Assembly (NCBI RefSeq): GCF_001510715.1
Contig: NZ_LMTJ01000002.1
Location: 372,001 to 436,000, forward strand
Length of the DNA stretch: 64,000 nucleotides
Reading direction: 5' to 3'
Source: Bacillus sp. FJAT-29814
GTDB taxonomy: Bacteria > Bacillota > Bacilli > Bacillales > Cytobacillaceae
Shown here: in pieces, positions 8,283 through 16,274 of the stretch
How positions within the stretch are numbered: position 1 is the stretch's first letter
How the letters are laid out: each line of letters begins with the position of its first letter
The notes under the pieces: model-generated
Told to the model about the DNA's origin: nothing
The model's input: only the letters and a program-made list of their open reading frames with translations
Databases searched by the model: none
Program-made: the position numbers and the translations under genes

Positions 8283-8681
8283 TTAATACATCTTGTACAT
8301 TCCGTGGGATTTTGGGTAGGTATATTGAAAACCAAATTTCTCATAAAGCTTATTTGCCGGTTCGTCAGCGATTAAACTGACATAGGAGCCGGGGCACGTA
8401 TTTTTATCAAGGTAATCCATGATTTCCTGCATGATGACCTTGCCGAGACCCCGGCCTTGGTAACTCGGTTTTACAACAATATCCACGACATGAAATACCG
8501 TGCCGCCATCACCTACGACTCGGCCCATCCCAATCAGCGTGTTTGCCTCGTAGATGGAGACGGCAAACAATGAGTTTGACAGACCAATTTCGGCGGCTTC
8601 TAGCGACTTTCTGCTGAGCCCGCCTTCAACCCTTAGCTCATTGTATGCTGAAGGGGCTGGTGGCTGGTAAATAATTTTCAT
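8283..8681 (-). CDS. GNAT N-acetyltransferase
   Basis: 132 residues, a minimal GNAT domain. VDIVVKPSYQGRGLGKVIMQEIMDYL near 67-92 is motif A with the pyrophosphate loop QGRGLG; LYEKFGFQYT is motif B. ATG follows AAAGGAGAT. It lies 11 bp after the preceding GNAT gene and 16 bp before the next. Confidence 0.82.
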   Translation of the reverse strand: MKIIYQPPAPSAYNELRVEGGLSRKSLEAAEIGLSNSLFAVSIYEANTLIGMGRVVGDGGTVFHVVDIVVKPSYQGRGLGKVIMQEIMDYLDKNTCPGSYVSLIADEPANKLYEKFGFQYTYPKSHGMYKMY

Positions 8682-8692
8682 AGAAATCTCCT

Positions 8693-9199
8693 TTATTTCA
8701 AGTGCAGTACCATATGCTCATCATCGTAATAAATGCCATTTATTTTCAAGGCTCTTTCCTCATATCCGTATACTTTAAAGCCCAGTTTGATATAAAGTTT
8801 TTTCGCCCTTTCATTTCCAGCCGTTACGGTAAGATTGAGTTTTTCAATTTCATCGATGGTTTTTGCTTTATTGATAGCTGCTGCTAATAAAGCCTCCCCA
8901 GTGCCCGTACCTCGTTTGCCAGGCGTGACATACATAGCGAAAATGTTGGCGCGATGGCGGATTTTATATGGTGTCTCTTGTAGCAGCGTAACGACCCCCA
9001 TCAGCTTATTTTCGTAAAAGGCGCCGAAGGTAAAGTTCCCGACTGTTTCGAAGTTCCGCGCTGTCTGTTCGACGGGATTTTCTCGTTTGACGGCGTCTTC
9101 ATAACTGGTGAGGAACGCTTCCGGGTTCTGTTGCAATGCCTCAAGCCTAAGAGCCCAATATTGTTCGGCATCTGCTGAATTTAATAGTCTAATTTCCAA
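8693..9199 (-). CDS. GNAT N-acetyltransferase
   Basis: 168 residues. MYVTPGKRGTGTGEALLAAAI near 88-108 is the acetyl-CoA loop (RGTGTG), and LNLTVTAGNERAKKLYIKLGFKVYGYE is the motif A/B continuation. TTG start at 9199 follows GGGGAG. Co-transcribed with the alarmone hydrolase upstream and the two GNAT genes downstream. Confidence 0.82.
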   Translation of the reverse strand: MEIRLLNSADAEQYWALRLEALQQNPEAFLTSYEDAVKRENPVEQTARNFETVGNFTFGAFYENKLMGVVTLLQETPYKIRHRANIFAMYVTPGKRGTGTGEALLAAAINKAKTIDEIEKLNLTVTAGNERAKKLYIKLGFKVYGYEERALKINGIYYDDEHMVLHLK

Positions 9200-9222
9200 G
9201 TTATTCTCCCCGCCTTCAAAAA

Positions 9223-9759
9223 TTAGTTAAATAACCGCTTAACCTCTTTTTCCAATTCCTCGACTAACGGAAACGATCCGGATGAACATAAACTTTCTAC
9301 CAAGCTCGTATAATACCATCTCTGATCGTTCTTGCCGCGGTTAAAGCGGTCCCAGACAGCCTCACCGTTTTTCGCGTAATCATCGATGATCGAGCGGATA
9401 TTATGGAGTTTGTCTGCACAAGCGACAGCACGGATGTCTTCCGAGGCAGTTTTCAAGAATTCAATGGTATGTTCTTTTCGGTCTTCCCAGGAAAGCGTCT
9501 TTTCCGGCTCCGAACAGCCTGCAACGATTTCCACAATCACCGGGCCAAATTCGCGCCGAATGTCCTCGATCGTAAGGTCTGTATCTTCCACTGTATCATG
9601 CAGAATTCCGGCGGCGACCACCTCATCCCGGTAACCCGCCTTCAATAATAGTATGCCAACAGCCACCGGGTGCGTTATATACGGGATATCCGTCCCTTTT
9701 CTGAACTGACGCTGATGGGCTCTGCCCGCAATCTGAAGTGCTTTATCAATTACATCCAT
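9223..9759 (-). CDS. small alarmone hydrolase (MESH1/SAH-like HD protein)
   Basis: 178 residues, the length of stand-alone (p)ppGpp hydrolases such as MESH1, consisting only of the HD domain found at the N terminus of Rel/SpoT. Metal ligands: YITHP (His30), ILHDTVEDT (His54, Asp55 and the ED pair) and CADKLHNIRS (Asp). No synthetase domain follows. Expected to remove the 3' pyrophosphate from ppGpp-like nucleotides in the cytosol. First gene of an operon with three GNAT genes; strong AGGAGGGGG site. Confidence 0.8.
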   Translation of the reverse strand: MDVIDKALQIAGRAHQRQFRKGTDIPYITHPVAVGILLLKAGYRDEVVAAGILHDTVEDTDLTIEDIRREFGPVIVEIVAGCSEPEKTLSWEDRKEHTIEFLKTASEDIRAVACADKLHNIRSIIDDYAKNGEAVWDRFNRGKNDQRWYYTSLVESLCSSGSFPLVEELEKEVKRLFN

Positions 9760-9818
9760 TGGAACCCCCTCCTTTTTATAAAAATAATTCTACCACTATT
9801 TTCCTATCTGTAGCCATT

Positions 9819-9855
9819 AAAAAGGAGCCTGCATACAAATGCAAGCTCCCCTTCT
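9819..9855 (-). terminator. intrinsic terminator after the MFS gene
   Basis: GGAGCTTGCAT and ATGCAGGCTCC (minus strand) form a near-perfect stem followed by T-rich sequence. Confidence 0.75.
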
Positions 9856-9858
9856 AAA

Positions 9859-11100
9859 TTAGGCTCCTTCCGTTTTTTTCATAACAGTCGAGCCTTTTAC
9901 TAACGGAACCAAGAAAAAGACACCAACAAGGAATAGCAATGCTGATCCTTCATACATGGCAACAAGCGAAAAAGTCTGCTTCAACCAGCCGCTCGCGGTC
10001 ATGGTAATGACCATCGTCCCCATAAACACCGGGTTTAAAATTCCATTCACACGGCCGATAAAAGCCGCATCCGTATTTTTCAAGATCATCGTATTGATTC
10101 CGATATGGATACATGGCATGAATAAACCAGTAACAAATTGCACTCCTAATGTCAGCCAGAACCATTCGGATAGACCCAACATGATAAATCCGATGACATT
10201 CACGGCCATTCCAATGGCGAGCAGGATTTGCGGCGGTGTTTTCTTCGCTAAACCGACCGTCAGACCTCCGCCCAAAATCATTCCTGCTCCAAAAGCCGCC
10301 ATCAGCCACTGCAGATGCTCCTTCGGTAACCCCAGCTTTTCAGTGACGAGGAAAACCGCCAGCGGCTGCGTCAACCCCAATGCCAGTCCGGCAGCGGCAA
10401 AGCAGCCGCCTAGGAGCGTCAATGCCCGGCTGTTTAGCACATACTTGAATCCTGCCTTCATTTCCTGCACAACAGTTGTGTTTTCTTCCTTTTCCTCTGC
10501 CACATGATCAGGCGGAAGCAGGAATAATATTCCGGCAGACAGCAAGAAGGCCACGCCCATAATCGCAATCGCAACATCGATTCCGTATTGCTGGTAAACA
10601 AATGTACCGAGAACGGGACCGAGAATCATAAACAACGCAAACATCGTTTGGTAAATCGACATCCCCATTTGGATGAGTTCTTCCCTAACATGTGTTTTAA
10701 ACAACTTCATTCCGGACGGTTGAGAAAACTGGGATAGAATTGAAGACACAAGCGTCGCGAAGAAGATAGCCTTCCAACTCCCATATACAAGAGCCAGCAG
10801 AACGACAAATATAGAAATGGCGCTGAGGAAATCGCACCAAATCATCGTCCGTTTTGGCCGCCAGCGGTCTGCAAATGTCCCGCCAATGAAGGAAAACAAG
10901 AAGATTGGGGCAAACTCGGCAACCGAAATCAGTGATACCGCAATCGGATTTTCATTTGTCTTCTCGACAACAAAAAGCAAAATCGAATAGTTTCTGACCC
11001 AGATCCCAATTTGCAGGAAAAACGTCGAAAGCAGAATCGTTTGAATGACTCGATTTCGAAATAACGCCCCTATCGTCATTTCAGAATTTGTTTGTTCCAT
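9859..11100 (-). CDS. MFS efflux transporter (MefA/MFS_3-like)
   Basis: 413 residues, 12 predicted membrane segments. GGTFADRWRPKRTMIWCDFLSA near residues 66-87 is the MFS loop 2-3 signature. The overall pattern (IAVSLISVAEFAPIFLFSFIGG) fits the macrolide/siderophore-exporter branch. ATG 11100 is right after AGGAGG plus seven T. A longer in-frame opening to 11199 crosses the structured leader and is rejected. The leader architecture (see the attenuator entry) argues for an antibiotic-inducible pump, but the substrate is unknown. Confidence 0.85.
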   Translation of the reverse strand: MEQTNSEMTIGALFRNRVIQTILLSTFFLQIGIWVRNYSILLFVVEKTNENPIAVSLISVAEFAPIFLFSFIGGTFADRWRPKRTMIWCDFLSAISIFVVLLALVYGSWKAIFFATLVSSILSQFSQPSGMKLFKTHVREELIQMGMSIYQTMFALFMILGPVLGTFVYQQYGIDVAIAIMGVAFLLSAGILFLLPPDHVAEEKEENTTVVQEMKAGFKYVLNSRALTLLGGCFAAAGLALGLTQPLAVFLVTEKLGLPKEHLQWLMAAFGAGMILGGGLTVGLAKKTPPQILLAIGMAVNVIGFIMLGLSEWFWLTLGVQFVTGLFMPCIHIGINTMILKNTDAAFIGRVNGILNPVFMGTMVITMTASGWLKQTFSLVAMYEGSALLFLVGVFFLVPLVKGSTVMKKTEGA

Positions 11101-11257
11101 AAAAAAACCTCCTGATCCAATCTGGATAGGAGGCAAAACAGGCACCAAAAGGCAAAGTACACTAGGTACTTTTGCCCTCCATTTATAAAAAGCCCGCACT
11201 AATCCTATCCAGAAAAATGTTCGTTTATTGACGAATGGTTTCTAAAAATAGGACTAG
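11101..11257 (-). promoter_or_regulatory. four-segment attenuator / SD-sequestering leader of the MFS gene
   Basis: Segment 1 (11248-11257) CTAGTCCTAT can pair with ATAGGATTAG in segment 2 (10 bp, one G-U). Segment 2 TCTGGATAGGA (within 11201-11213) can instead pair perfectly with segment 3 TCCTATCCAGA (within 11121-11132). Segment 3 also pairs with segment 4: CCTCCTATCCA-gat-TGGATCAGGAGG followed by seven T, an intrinsic terminator whose 3' arm is the pump's AGGAGG. A separate hairpin (11151-11176) lies between segments 2 and 3. The folds are mutually exclusive, as in erm-type and term-seq-defined attenuators. Confidence 0.8.
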
Positions 11258-11265
11258 TTCATCAT
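11254..11265 (-). CDS. candidate three-residue leader peptide (M-M-N)
   Basis: ATG ATG AAC TAG in the MFS leader, 12 nt after GGGTGG. Its stop codon is the first part of attenuator segment 1, so a ribosome stalled here would mask that segment. Short leader ORFs placed this way are known for ribosome-mediated antibiotic attenuators. The long SD spacing keeps confidence moderate. Confidence 0.45.
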   Translation of the reverse strand: MMN

Positions 11266-11302
11266 TGGCTTTAAGTCCACCCTTTCGCAATTTCGTATTA
11301 CC

Positions 11303-11331
11303 ATATTACTTGATTTGTTTATAAGTTTCAA
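11303..11331 (-). promoter_or_regulatory. sigma-A promoter of the MFS leader
   Basis: TTGAAA and TAATAT separated by 17 bp on the minus strand. Transcription would begin near 11295 and give a leader of about 195 nt before the MFS start. Confidence 0.7.
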
Positions 11332-11390
11332 GAAAATACAATTATTGGAAAGAGAAATTTTAATAGGAGCATTTTCCTAACTAAAATAGC

Positions 11391-11858
11391 CTAATCCTGT
11401 AAACTTTTCTCAAACATGACCATATCCAATGCCCGAATCCCATATTCATAAATCGGCTCCGGATATTTTTTGAAAAAGTCTTTTTTAATTTCGCTCATCC
11501 GGAAGCCTACTTTTTGATAAAAAGCCAGGTTAGCAATGCTGGAATTGGCCGTTCCCACAATCATTTTTTGCATACCTTGGGCTCGGTAAATTTCAAAAGC
11601 TTCCTGTAAAATCATTTTTCCCAGACCCATTCCTCGGAAATTTTCGGCCAATGCCATATTCTTGACCTCTACCATATGCCCGGGGTGAAAGGTAAATAGG
11701 ATGACCCCTGCTGCCTGCCCCTCATAAAGAACCGAGAACATCTCCCCGTCATTGATGTACCCCTTAACAATTTCCTCACTTTCATCCGCTAATAGGAGCC
11801 ATTCCATATACAATTTCCGATGATCTTGTTCTACTGACTTTAAAACTACTTTTTTCAC
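11391..11858 (-). CDS. GNAT N-acetyltransferase
   Basis: About 155 residues. VEVKNMALAENFRGMGLGKMILQEAFEIYRA near 62-92 is motif A with the loop RGMGLG, and NLAFYQKVGFRMSEI is motif B. GTG 11858 sits 8 nt after AGGAG; the alternative GTG 11867 abuts that site. Monocistronic, divergent from the Nudix gene, with a short shared promoter region. Substrate unknown. Confidence 0.82.
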   Translation of the reverse strand: MKKVVLKSVEQDHRKLYMEWLLLADESEEIVKGYINDGEMFSVLYEGQAAGVILFTFHPGHMVEVKNMALAENFRGMGLGKMILQEAFEIYRAQGMQKMIVGTANSSIANLAFYQKVGFRMSEIKKDFFKKYPEPIYEYGIRALDMVMFEKSLQD

Positions 11859-11923
11859 AGCATACACTCCTATGAACCCTTTTCATATATATGGTAATAT
11901 TATACAAGCAGGTGGTGATAAAT

Positions 11924-12541
11924 ATGGAACCAAAATGGCTGGAATGGGCGAAGCAACTGCAGTCCATCGCCCAGGCTGGATTAACCTATTCCAAGGATAT
12001 TTATGACTTGGAGCGGTTTGAAGCGATTCGAAAAATGAGTGTTGAGATTTTACAAGAACATACTGGGTTGGAAAAGTCCATGATTGCAGATTTGTTTGCT
12101 AACGAAACGGGATATGCGACCCCAAAGGTAGACATACGAGCAGTTGTGTTTAAGGATAATCAAATCCTCATGGTCCGCGAAAACCACGATGGCAAATGGT
12201 CGCTTCCGGGGGGCTGGGCAGATATCGGTTTTACACCTGGTGAAGTGGCAGCCAAAGAGGTCAAGGAGGAATCAGGTTTTGATGTCAAAGCGGTAAAACT
12301 GCTAGCGGTGACCGATTACAAACGCCATGCTCACCCGCCTTCCCCTTATCATGTTTATAAAATGTTTGTCCAATGTGAAATTGTTGGCGGACAAGCTACC
12401 GAAGGAATAGAGACAAGTGGTGTTGGATTCTTTGCGGAACACGAACTGCCGCCGTTATCACCCTCGCGCATTACGAAGGACCAAATCGGGATTGCGTTTT
12501 CATTTTTTAAAAATCCCAATCAGCCGGTGTACTTTGATTAA
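11924..12541 (+). CDS. Nudix hydrolase with N-terminal helical domain (YjhB-like)
   Basis: 205 residues. An N-terminal 65-residue helical region (WLEWAKQLQSIAQAGLTYSKD) typical of the NUDIX_N2 type precedes a Nudix fold. The Nudix box spans about residues 104-126, from GGWADIG to EVKEESGF, with all catalytic glutamates. Bacillus proteins of this layout hydrolyse nucleoside-diphosphate derivatives such as ADP-ribose or CDP-choline; which one is unclear here. ATG 11924 follows AGGTGGTGA. Confidence 0.85.
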   Translation: MEPKWLEWAKQLQSIAQAGLTYSKDIYDLERFEAIRKMSVEILQEHTGLEKSMIADLFANETGYATPKVDIRAVVFKDNQILMVRENHDGKWSLPGGWADIGFTPGEVAAKEVKEESGFDVKAVKLLAVTDYKRHAHPPSPYHVYKMFVQCEIVGGQATEGIETSGVGFFAEHELPPLSPSRITKDQIGIAFSFFKNPNQPVYFD

Positions 12542-12542
12542 T

Positions 12543-12576
12543 GAAAAGGGTATGGTGCAGGCGACCATACCTTTTA
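12543..12576. terminator. bidirectional intrinsic terminator
   Basis: AAAAGGGTATGGT and ACCATACCTTTT; serves the Nudix gene and the convergent hypothetical gene. Confidence 0.85.
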
Positions 12577-12882
12577 ATTCGCAGGCAAAAATTTAAGAAA
12601 TTTTTCTAATAGTAACCGGTCGATTTTTTTCAACTCAAGACAAGGCTGGTTACCAATTGGATAGGGGTAAATGGTTCGTTCGCAAAGGGGGCAAATTCCC
12701 TGTTCCTTAAAGGTATGGATAATATTGAGCGGCATTGGCGGGTTTGTTCTGGCAATCATGAAATTATATAAGTTCCCCTTTATGGTGAAGTATATTTCTA
12801 AGCCACTATAACCGCTTGTCTCTCTTACCTTAATGTTTTCTAGTGTTAGACCTTTTACCTTTACTTCCTTCATCTTGACCAC
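12574..12882 (-). CDS. hypothetical protein with a CxxC motif
   Basis: 102 residues, not recognised. A beta-rich N-terminal half (VKVKGLTLENIKVRETSGYSG, then LEIYFTIKGNLYNFMIA) is followed by GICPLCERTIYPYP around residue 62, one CxxC that could bind metal with a later Cys, and a helical, lysine-rich end. GTG 12882 follows GGAGG at 6 nt. Monocistronic. Confidence 0.6.
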   Translation of the reverse strand: MVKMKEVKVKGLTLENIKVRETSGYSGLEIYFTIKGNLYNFMIARTNPPMPLNIIHTFKEQGICPLCERTIYPYPIGNQPCLELKKIDRLLLEKFLKFLPAN

Positions 12883-12963
12883 TGCTTTCCTCCATCTGCT
12901 TTTGCCTTAATCATACCATAATCAAGATTTATTGAAAAAAATCTCCTGTTTTGGTAGGAATAA

Positions 12964-13002
12964 TAAAAAAAGCCATTTGTGACTTTCGAACACAAATGGC
13001 TC
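12964..13002 (-). terminator. intrinsic terminator after the DUF1259 gene
   Basis: AGCCATTTGTG and CACAAATGGCT, perfect 11-bp stem, T-run on the minus strand. Confidence 0.85.
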
Positions 13003-13008
13003 TTCTCT

Positions 13009-13410
13009 TTAAAAGAGACCAGCTTCTTTCGCTGCCTCAAAGCTGTTTCTGGCAAATTCAAATGGGTCGCCGACATTTTCCCAGTGCATATACATTAAAC
13101 GGGGACTGTCAAATAGCCAGTGATTGTGAACGGCGGTGACAATTAGTCCTCTTCTTCGTAATGCAGTTAAAAATGGGTTAATTTCCTTTTGTAGGATGAC
13201 GGTTTCGCCCAGGTTAAGTGTTCTGCCATTTTGGTTATTTTCAAAGGAAAGTGCAAATGGCAGGGCCAAGGGGGAACGGGTCCGACGGCCCAAAATGGTC
13301 GCGTTAATATTACGGAGACGTTGGACAACGCAAACAGGGGCTGCTGTGATAACCTCGCCGCCAATAATGTTCGCGAGCCGTTGGCACGAATTTGAAGATG
13401 ATGATGACAC
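13009..13410 (-). CDS. DUF1259 domain protein
   Basis: 133 residues. NIIGGEVITAAPVCVVQRLRNINATILGRRTRSPLALPFALSFEN and the end ILQKEINPFLTALRRRGLIVTAVHNHWLFDSPRLMYMHWENVGDP match, in parts, the DUF1259 (LppY/LpqO-like) family, whose HNHW and MYMHW histidines are conserved and suggest metal or ligand binding. The frame stays open to 13596, but GTG 13410 has AAAGGAGGG at ideal spacing and starts the conserved part; upstream residues are low-complexity. Function unknown. Confidence 0.78.
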   Translation of the reverse strand: MSSSSSNSCQRLANIIGGEVITAAPVCVVQRLRNINATILGRRTRSPLALPFALSFENNQNGRTLNLGETVILQKEINPFLTALRRRGLIVTAVHNHWLFDSPRLMYMHWENVGDPFEFARNSFEAAKEAGLF

Positions 13411-13568
13411 GCGAATCCCTCCTTTCGATGATATGCTATACGATATGCAAAGAGGGACAAGCATGTGAAGGGATTTTTCTAGAGGTTGCCTTTTTTGATA
13501 GTGATATAATAGCAAGGTTATTGAACCCGAGCTTGAGATAGAGTATTTAGGGTGAATTTTTAGGAAAG

Positions 13569-13780
13569 ATGATGATTGAAGACAGTTCCTAGGCAAAATT
13601 CAGTGAAAGTGTCGTCAATAAGGCTTATTGGCGACAGTTCCATACAAAAGATCACCAAAAGTGTCGTCAATAGGGCCTATTGACGACACTTCCATGTGAA
13701 AAATCAGCGAAGGTGTTGTCAATAAGGCCTATTGGCGACAGTTCCATACAAAAGATCATCAAAAGTGTCGTCAATGAGAC
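13569..13780. repeat. intergenic 52-bp-period array, GTGTCGTCAATA family
   Basis: Four units. Each has a 24-bp part such as GTGTCGTCAATAGGGCC, completing the dyad with TATTGACGACAC, and a 28-bp part of the type GACAGTTCCATACAAAAGATC. Distance from unit to unit is 52 bp. It lies between the end of a GNAT gene and the start of the DUF1259 gene, filling most of the 390-bp gap 13411-13800; I see no gene there. Confidence 0.85.
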
Positions 13781-13800
13781 CCCCAACCAAAATTATTACT

Positions 13801-14364
13801 TTATTTATGTTTTCTCCAATCCTTTCTGTTAAGTATGTAATGATGATGGATCTGATCATCAATTTCAACATCATCCATAAATTGAAACCCGCATTTTCGG
13901 ATAACCCGATTAGAGCCAACATTGTTTGGGAGGGCCACTGCATTAAGAACCTCCACATTTGTCTCCTCAAATAAAAAGTCAATTAAGCCTTTTGCAGCCA
14001 TGGAGGCATACCCCCGATTCCAATAAAACTTCGAGAGTCCATAGGCAATTTCCCGATTCGGGGCAGGCAATTCTTGCTTAAGCCCAGAATGGCAAAAGCC
14101 AATCAACTTACCCGTTTCTTTTAAGATAATCGCCAAGTTCAAATACGTCTGGTCTTCAATGTCCGGCAATGCTGCAAGAAACCGATTATTTGAGGGTATC
14201 TCATAATTCTCAACGTAATTTAACCGCTGCTCCCGAGTTGTTTTCCAACTAGGCAAAAATTCATAGACCTCGGGCTGGGAGGTAATCTCATAAATCGTGT
14301 CCACATCTTCAATCCTGAATTCACGCAGATAAATTTCTCCACAATCAATATATACTTCGGTCAA
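13801..14364 (-). CDS. GNAT N-acetyltransferase (RimJ/RimL type)
   Basis: About 187 residues. IYLREFRIEDVDTIYEITSQPEV is the typical RimJ/L opening; GLSKFYWNRGYASMAAKGLIDFLFEE is the acetyl-CoA loop helix; VALPNNVGSNRVIRKCGFQFM is motif B. TTG 14364 lies 9 nt after GGAG; TTG 14379 is the longer option. Monocistronic. Substrate unknown. Confidence 0.8.
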   Translation of the reverse strand: MTEVYIDCGEIYLREFRIEDVDTIYEITSQPEVYEFLPSWKTTREQRLNYVENYEIPSNNRFLAALPDIEDQTYLNLAIILKETGKLIGFCHSGLKQELPAPNREIAYGLSKFYWNRGYASMAAKGLIDFLFEETNVEVLNAVALPNNVGSNRVIRKCGFQFMDDVEIDDQIHHHYILNRKDWRKHK

Positions 14365-14512
14365 TTCGATCAACTCCAATTTCCAGATACCAATAAATTC
14401 TCGTTCAATAAAGAAATTCCTTTTTTTTAAAAAGAAAGGATATGAATACTCACCATGCGCGATTGGAAACCTAAAGCTGTAGTCAAGAATGCATGATAAA
14501 CGGGGTGTGGTT

Positions 14513-14755
14513 ATGGCAGATAGTCTGGAACCAACGGATTACGAAACAGGGTCCGCAATTCGTACGTTTAACATTATTGATTCAACCGTTGGACCCGAAG
14601 GATACGAAGTTCTGTTGGAAATTGATTTGGATAGCGGTTTTGACTTGGAGAGCGTGAAAATGAAAATCTCTCACGAGGACATGGAAGCTTACGAAACAAA
14701 GGATATTCATGAAGCGGTGAAGTACGCGTTGGGATTTTTCGATACATGGCAATGA
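14513..14755 (+). CDS. small acidic hypothetical protein
   Basis: 80 residues, strongly acidic, no membrane segment, not recognised. Central VGPEGYEVLLEIDLDSGFDL looks like a short beta-hairpin; the C terminus AVKYALGFFDTW is an amphipathic helix. ATG 14513 follows GGGGTGTGG; an upstream ATG at 14489 is possible. Divergent from the GNAT gene. Confidence 0.55.
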   Translation: MADSLEPTDYETGSAIRTFNIIDSTVGPEGYEVLLEIDLDSGFDLESVKMKISHEDMEAYETKDIHEAVKYALGFFDTWQ

Positions 14756-14789
14756 TTACGTATAAAGGTAGAGCTAACTAAGGAGCAAT

Positions 14790-14924
14790 GTGAAAAATAA
14801 TGAAAAGACAATTCCTGCCGATGAATTTAATAATCCTGCAACCCAAAGTCAGGCGGAAAAGACGCTAAAAAGTAAGGCGAACATAAAAAATACCACAAGA
14901 GCACGGGAAGATGACCGCCTGTAA
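14790..14924 (+). CDS. small hydrophilic protein
   Basis: 44 residues, too short to stand out but well supported: GTG 14790 is 5 nt after AAGGAG and the frame ends inside a terminator. MKNNEKTIPADEFNNP then TQSQAEKTLKSKANIKN is highly polar and disordered-looking, in the style of minor small acid-soluble spore proteins, but I cannot place it in a family. Confidence 0.55.
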   Translation: MKNNEKTIPADEFNNPATQSQAEKTLKSKANIKNTTRAREDDRL

Positions 14925-14940
14925 TGCGGCGGTCTTCTCT
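14908..14940 (+). terminator. intrinsic terminator
   Basis: AAGATGACCGCC and GGCGGTCTTCT, overlapping the stop codon of the 44-residue gene. Confidence 0.75.
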
Positions 14941-15002
14941 AAATTAGCTTGGACATATAAAATTCATCGACATATTCATTAAACAGTTTTGTGCTGCTAA
15001 AA

Positions 15003-16268
15003 TTAATAAGTTAAAATGAAATCCTTTCGCCGGTAGACGCTTAAAACAACCCCTATCAAGATTGCATTCACCAGTGTTGGCATTAAACCGTAGCTGATAA
15101 ACGGCAAAGATATTGAAATGATAGGAAAAACCCCGAACGATATGGCAAGATGGGTTGCCAATTGAACTATATACAGTGCCAGTGCTCCGATGAGTAGCAG
15201 TTTTCCGTATGAATCTTTTATTTTGAAAGAAACGGCCACCATTCGCACGGCCAGTAACGTAAGGATTAGGACTAGCACGATGGCGAACATCCAACCATAG
15301 TGGTAGGCAAAACTGACAAAAACAAAATCCGTATGGGCTTCAGGGATAAACTCTTTTCTACCTGCATTCCCGAACCATGTTGCCTTAGTCAGTATCTCAT
15401 GCATCCGACTGTAAAGATATCCAGCGCCGTTGGGATCATTTTCAGGATAAAAAAAAGCAAGCAGTCTTGTTTTTTGATAGCTCTTTAGAATACTCCAGAA
15501 ACTAATGACCAGCACCGCCACGCCCCCAGCTATCGCTGTCCAAACGGCAATAACGATTTTCCTGTTGAATTTGCTCCACCACATCATCACGAAGACCATG
15601 ACTGTGTAGATGTAAGTATTCACCATACTTGGCATCGTAACAAACAGACTGAGCGGAATGGAAAATAAAGGGATAAACTGCCAAACCTTAAGCCTCTCAC
15701 TATTGAAAAAGGCAGCCCAAGCAAAGAACAAGAAGGGAATCGCCATCGTGCTTTCTATTGTTAAAATCGATGGAATTCTTAAAACCGGCGTCCCATTAAT
15801 CATTGTCGAAGCAAAAAATCTTAAAATAATTAAAATGAAGATTCCAACCAGGTAAAACAGCCAGCCTAACTTCTTCCACTTTCGATAATCAAAAAACATT
15901 AGCCCGACCGCAGCTGCTCCACCGAGAAGGACGGTAATCAATTTGCTAATTGAAAAATATCTCTCATCTATATAGCCGAGTGAAATCAGTGGCATGAATC
16001 CAAGGCCGAAAGCCATTACAAGCAGGCCAATTAGTATCCAGTCTACCTTGGGACGGTGAAGCCTGCTCAGCTGCTCCCCCAGTTTCCCTGGACTGCCCAT
16101 TTGTTGAACGGCTTTTTCCTCCGCTTGAGATTCTGTTAGTCCTTTTTCCAGCCATCCCTTTTTTGCCTCTTTTATATGATAGGTTAATTCTTCTGCCACA
16201 TACTTCTTAGCTTCCTTCGATTTTATATGATTAATAACCTCAGTTATAAAAACATGGCGCTTATTCAT
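15003..16268 (-). CDS. FtsW/RodA/SpoVE-family membrane protein with HAAS-type N-terminal domain
   Basis: 421 residues. The first 75 are cytosolic and helical (KKYVAEELTYHIKEAKKGWL, then SQAEEKAVQQMGSPGKLGEQL), the permease-prefix / HAAS-type module. About ten membrane segments with SEDS features follow, including the late ISISLPFISYGLMP, close to the SEDS GxPLPFxSYGG signature. SEDS proteins polymerise or move peptidoglycan precursors. Last of an operon with an ECF sigma factor and a PadR-like protein, so probably envelope-stress linked. Not the housekeeping FtsW or RodA. Confidence 0.8.
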   Translation of the reverse strand: MNKRHVFITEVINHIKSKEAKKYVAEELTYHIKEAKKGWLEKGLTESQAEEKAVQQMGSPGKLGEQLSRLHRPKVDWILIGLLVMAFGLGFMPLISLGYIDERYFSISKLITVLLGGAAAVGLMFFDYRKWKKLGWLFYLVGIFILIILRFFASTMINGTPVLRIPSILTIESTMAIPFLFFAWAAFFNSERLKVWQFIPLFSIPLSLFVTMPSMVNTYIYTVMVFVMMWWSKFNRKIVIAVWTAIAGGVAVLVISFWSILKSYQKTRLLAFFYPENDPNGAGYLYSRMHEILTKATWFGNAGRKEFIPEAHTDFVFVSFAYHYGWMFAIVLVLILTLLAVRMVAVSFKIKDSYGKLLLIGALALYIVQLATHLAISFGVFPIISISLPFISYGLMPTLVNAILIGVVLSVYRRKDFILTY

Positions 16269-16274
16269 GTAGCT

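Noticed and set aside
11101..11199. N-terminal extension of the MFS protein by 33 residues
   Set aside because: The frame is open but crosses the attenuator stems and the SD; ATG 11100 with AGGAGG is the proper start.
11101..11257. Metabolite riboswitch
   Set aside because: No known aptamer core seen; the uORF and competing stems explain the leader better.
13411..13596. N-terminal extension of the DUF1259 protein
   Set aside because: Low-complexity residues without family match; GTG 13410 has a strong SD.
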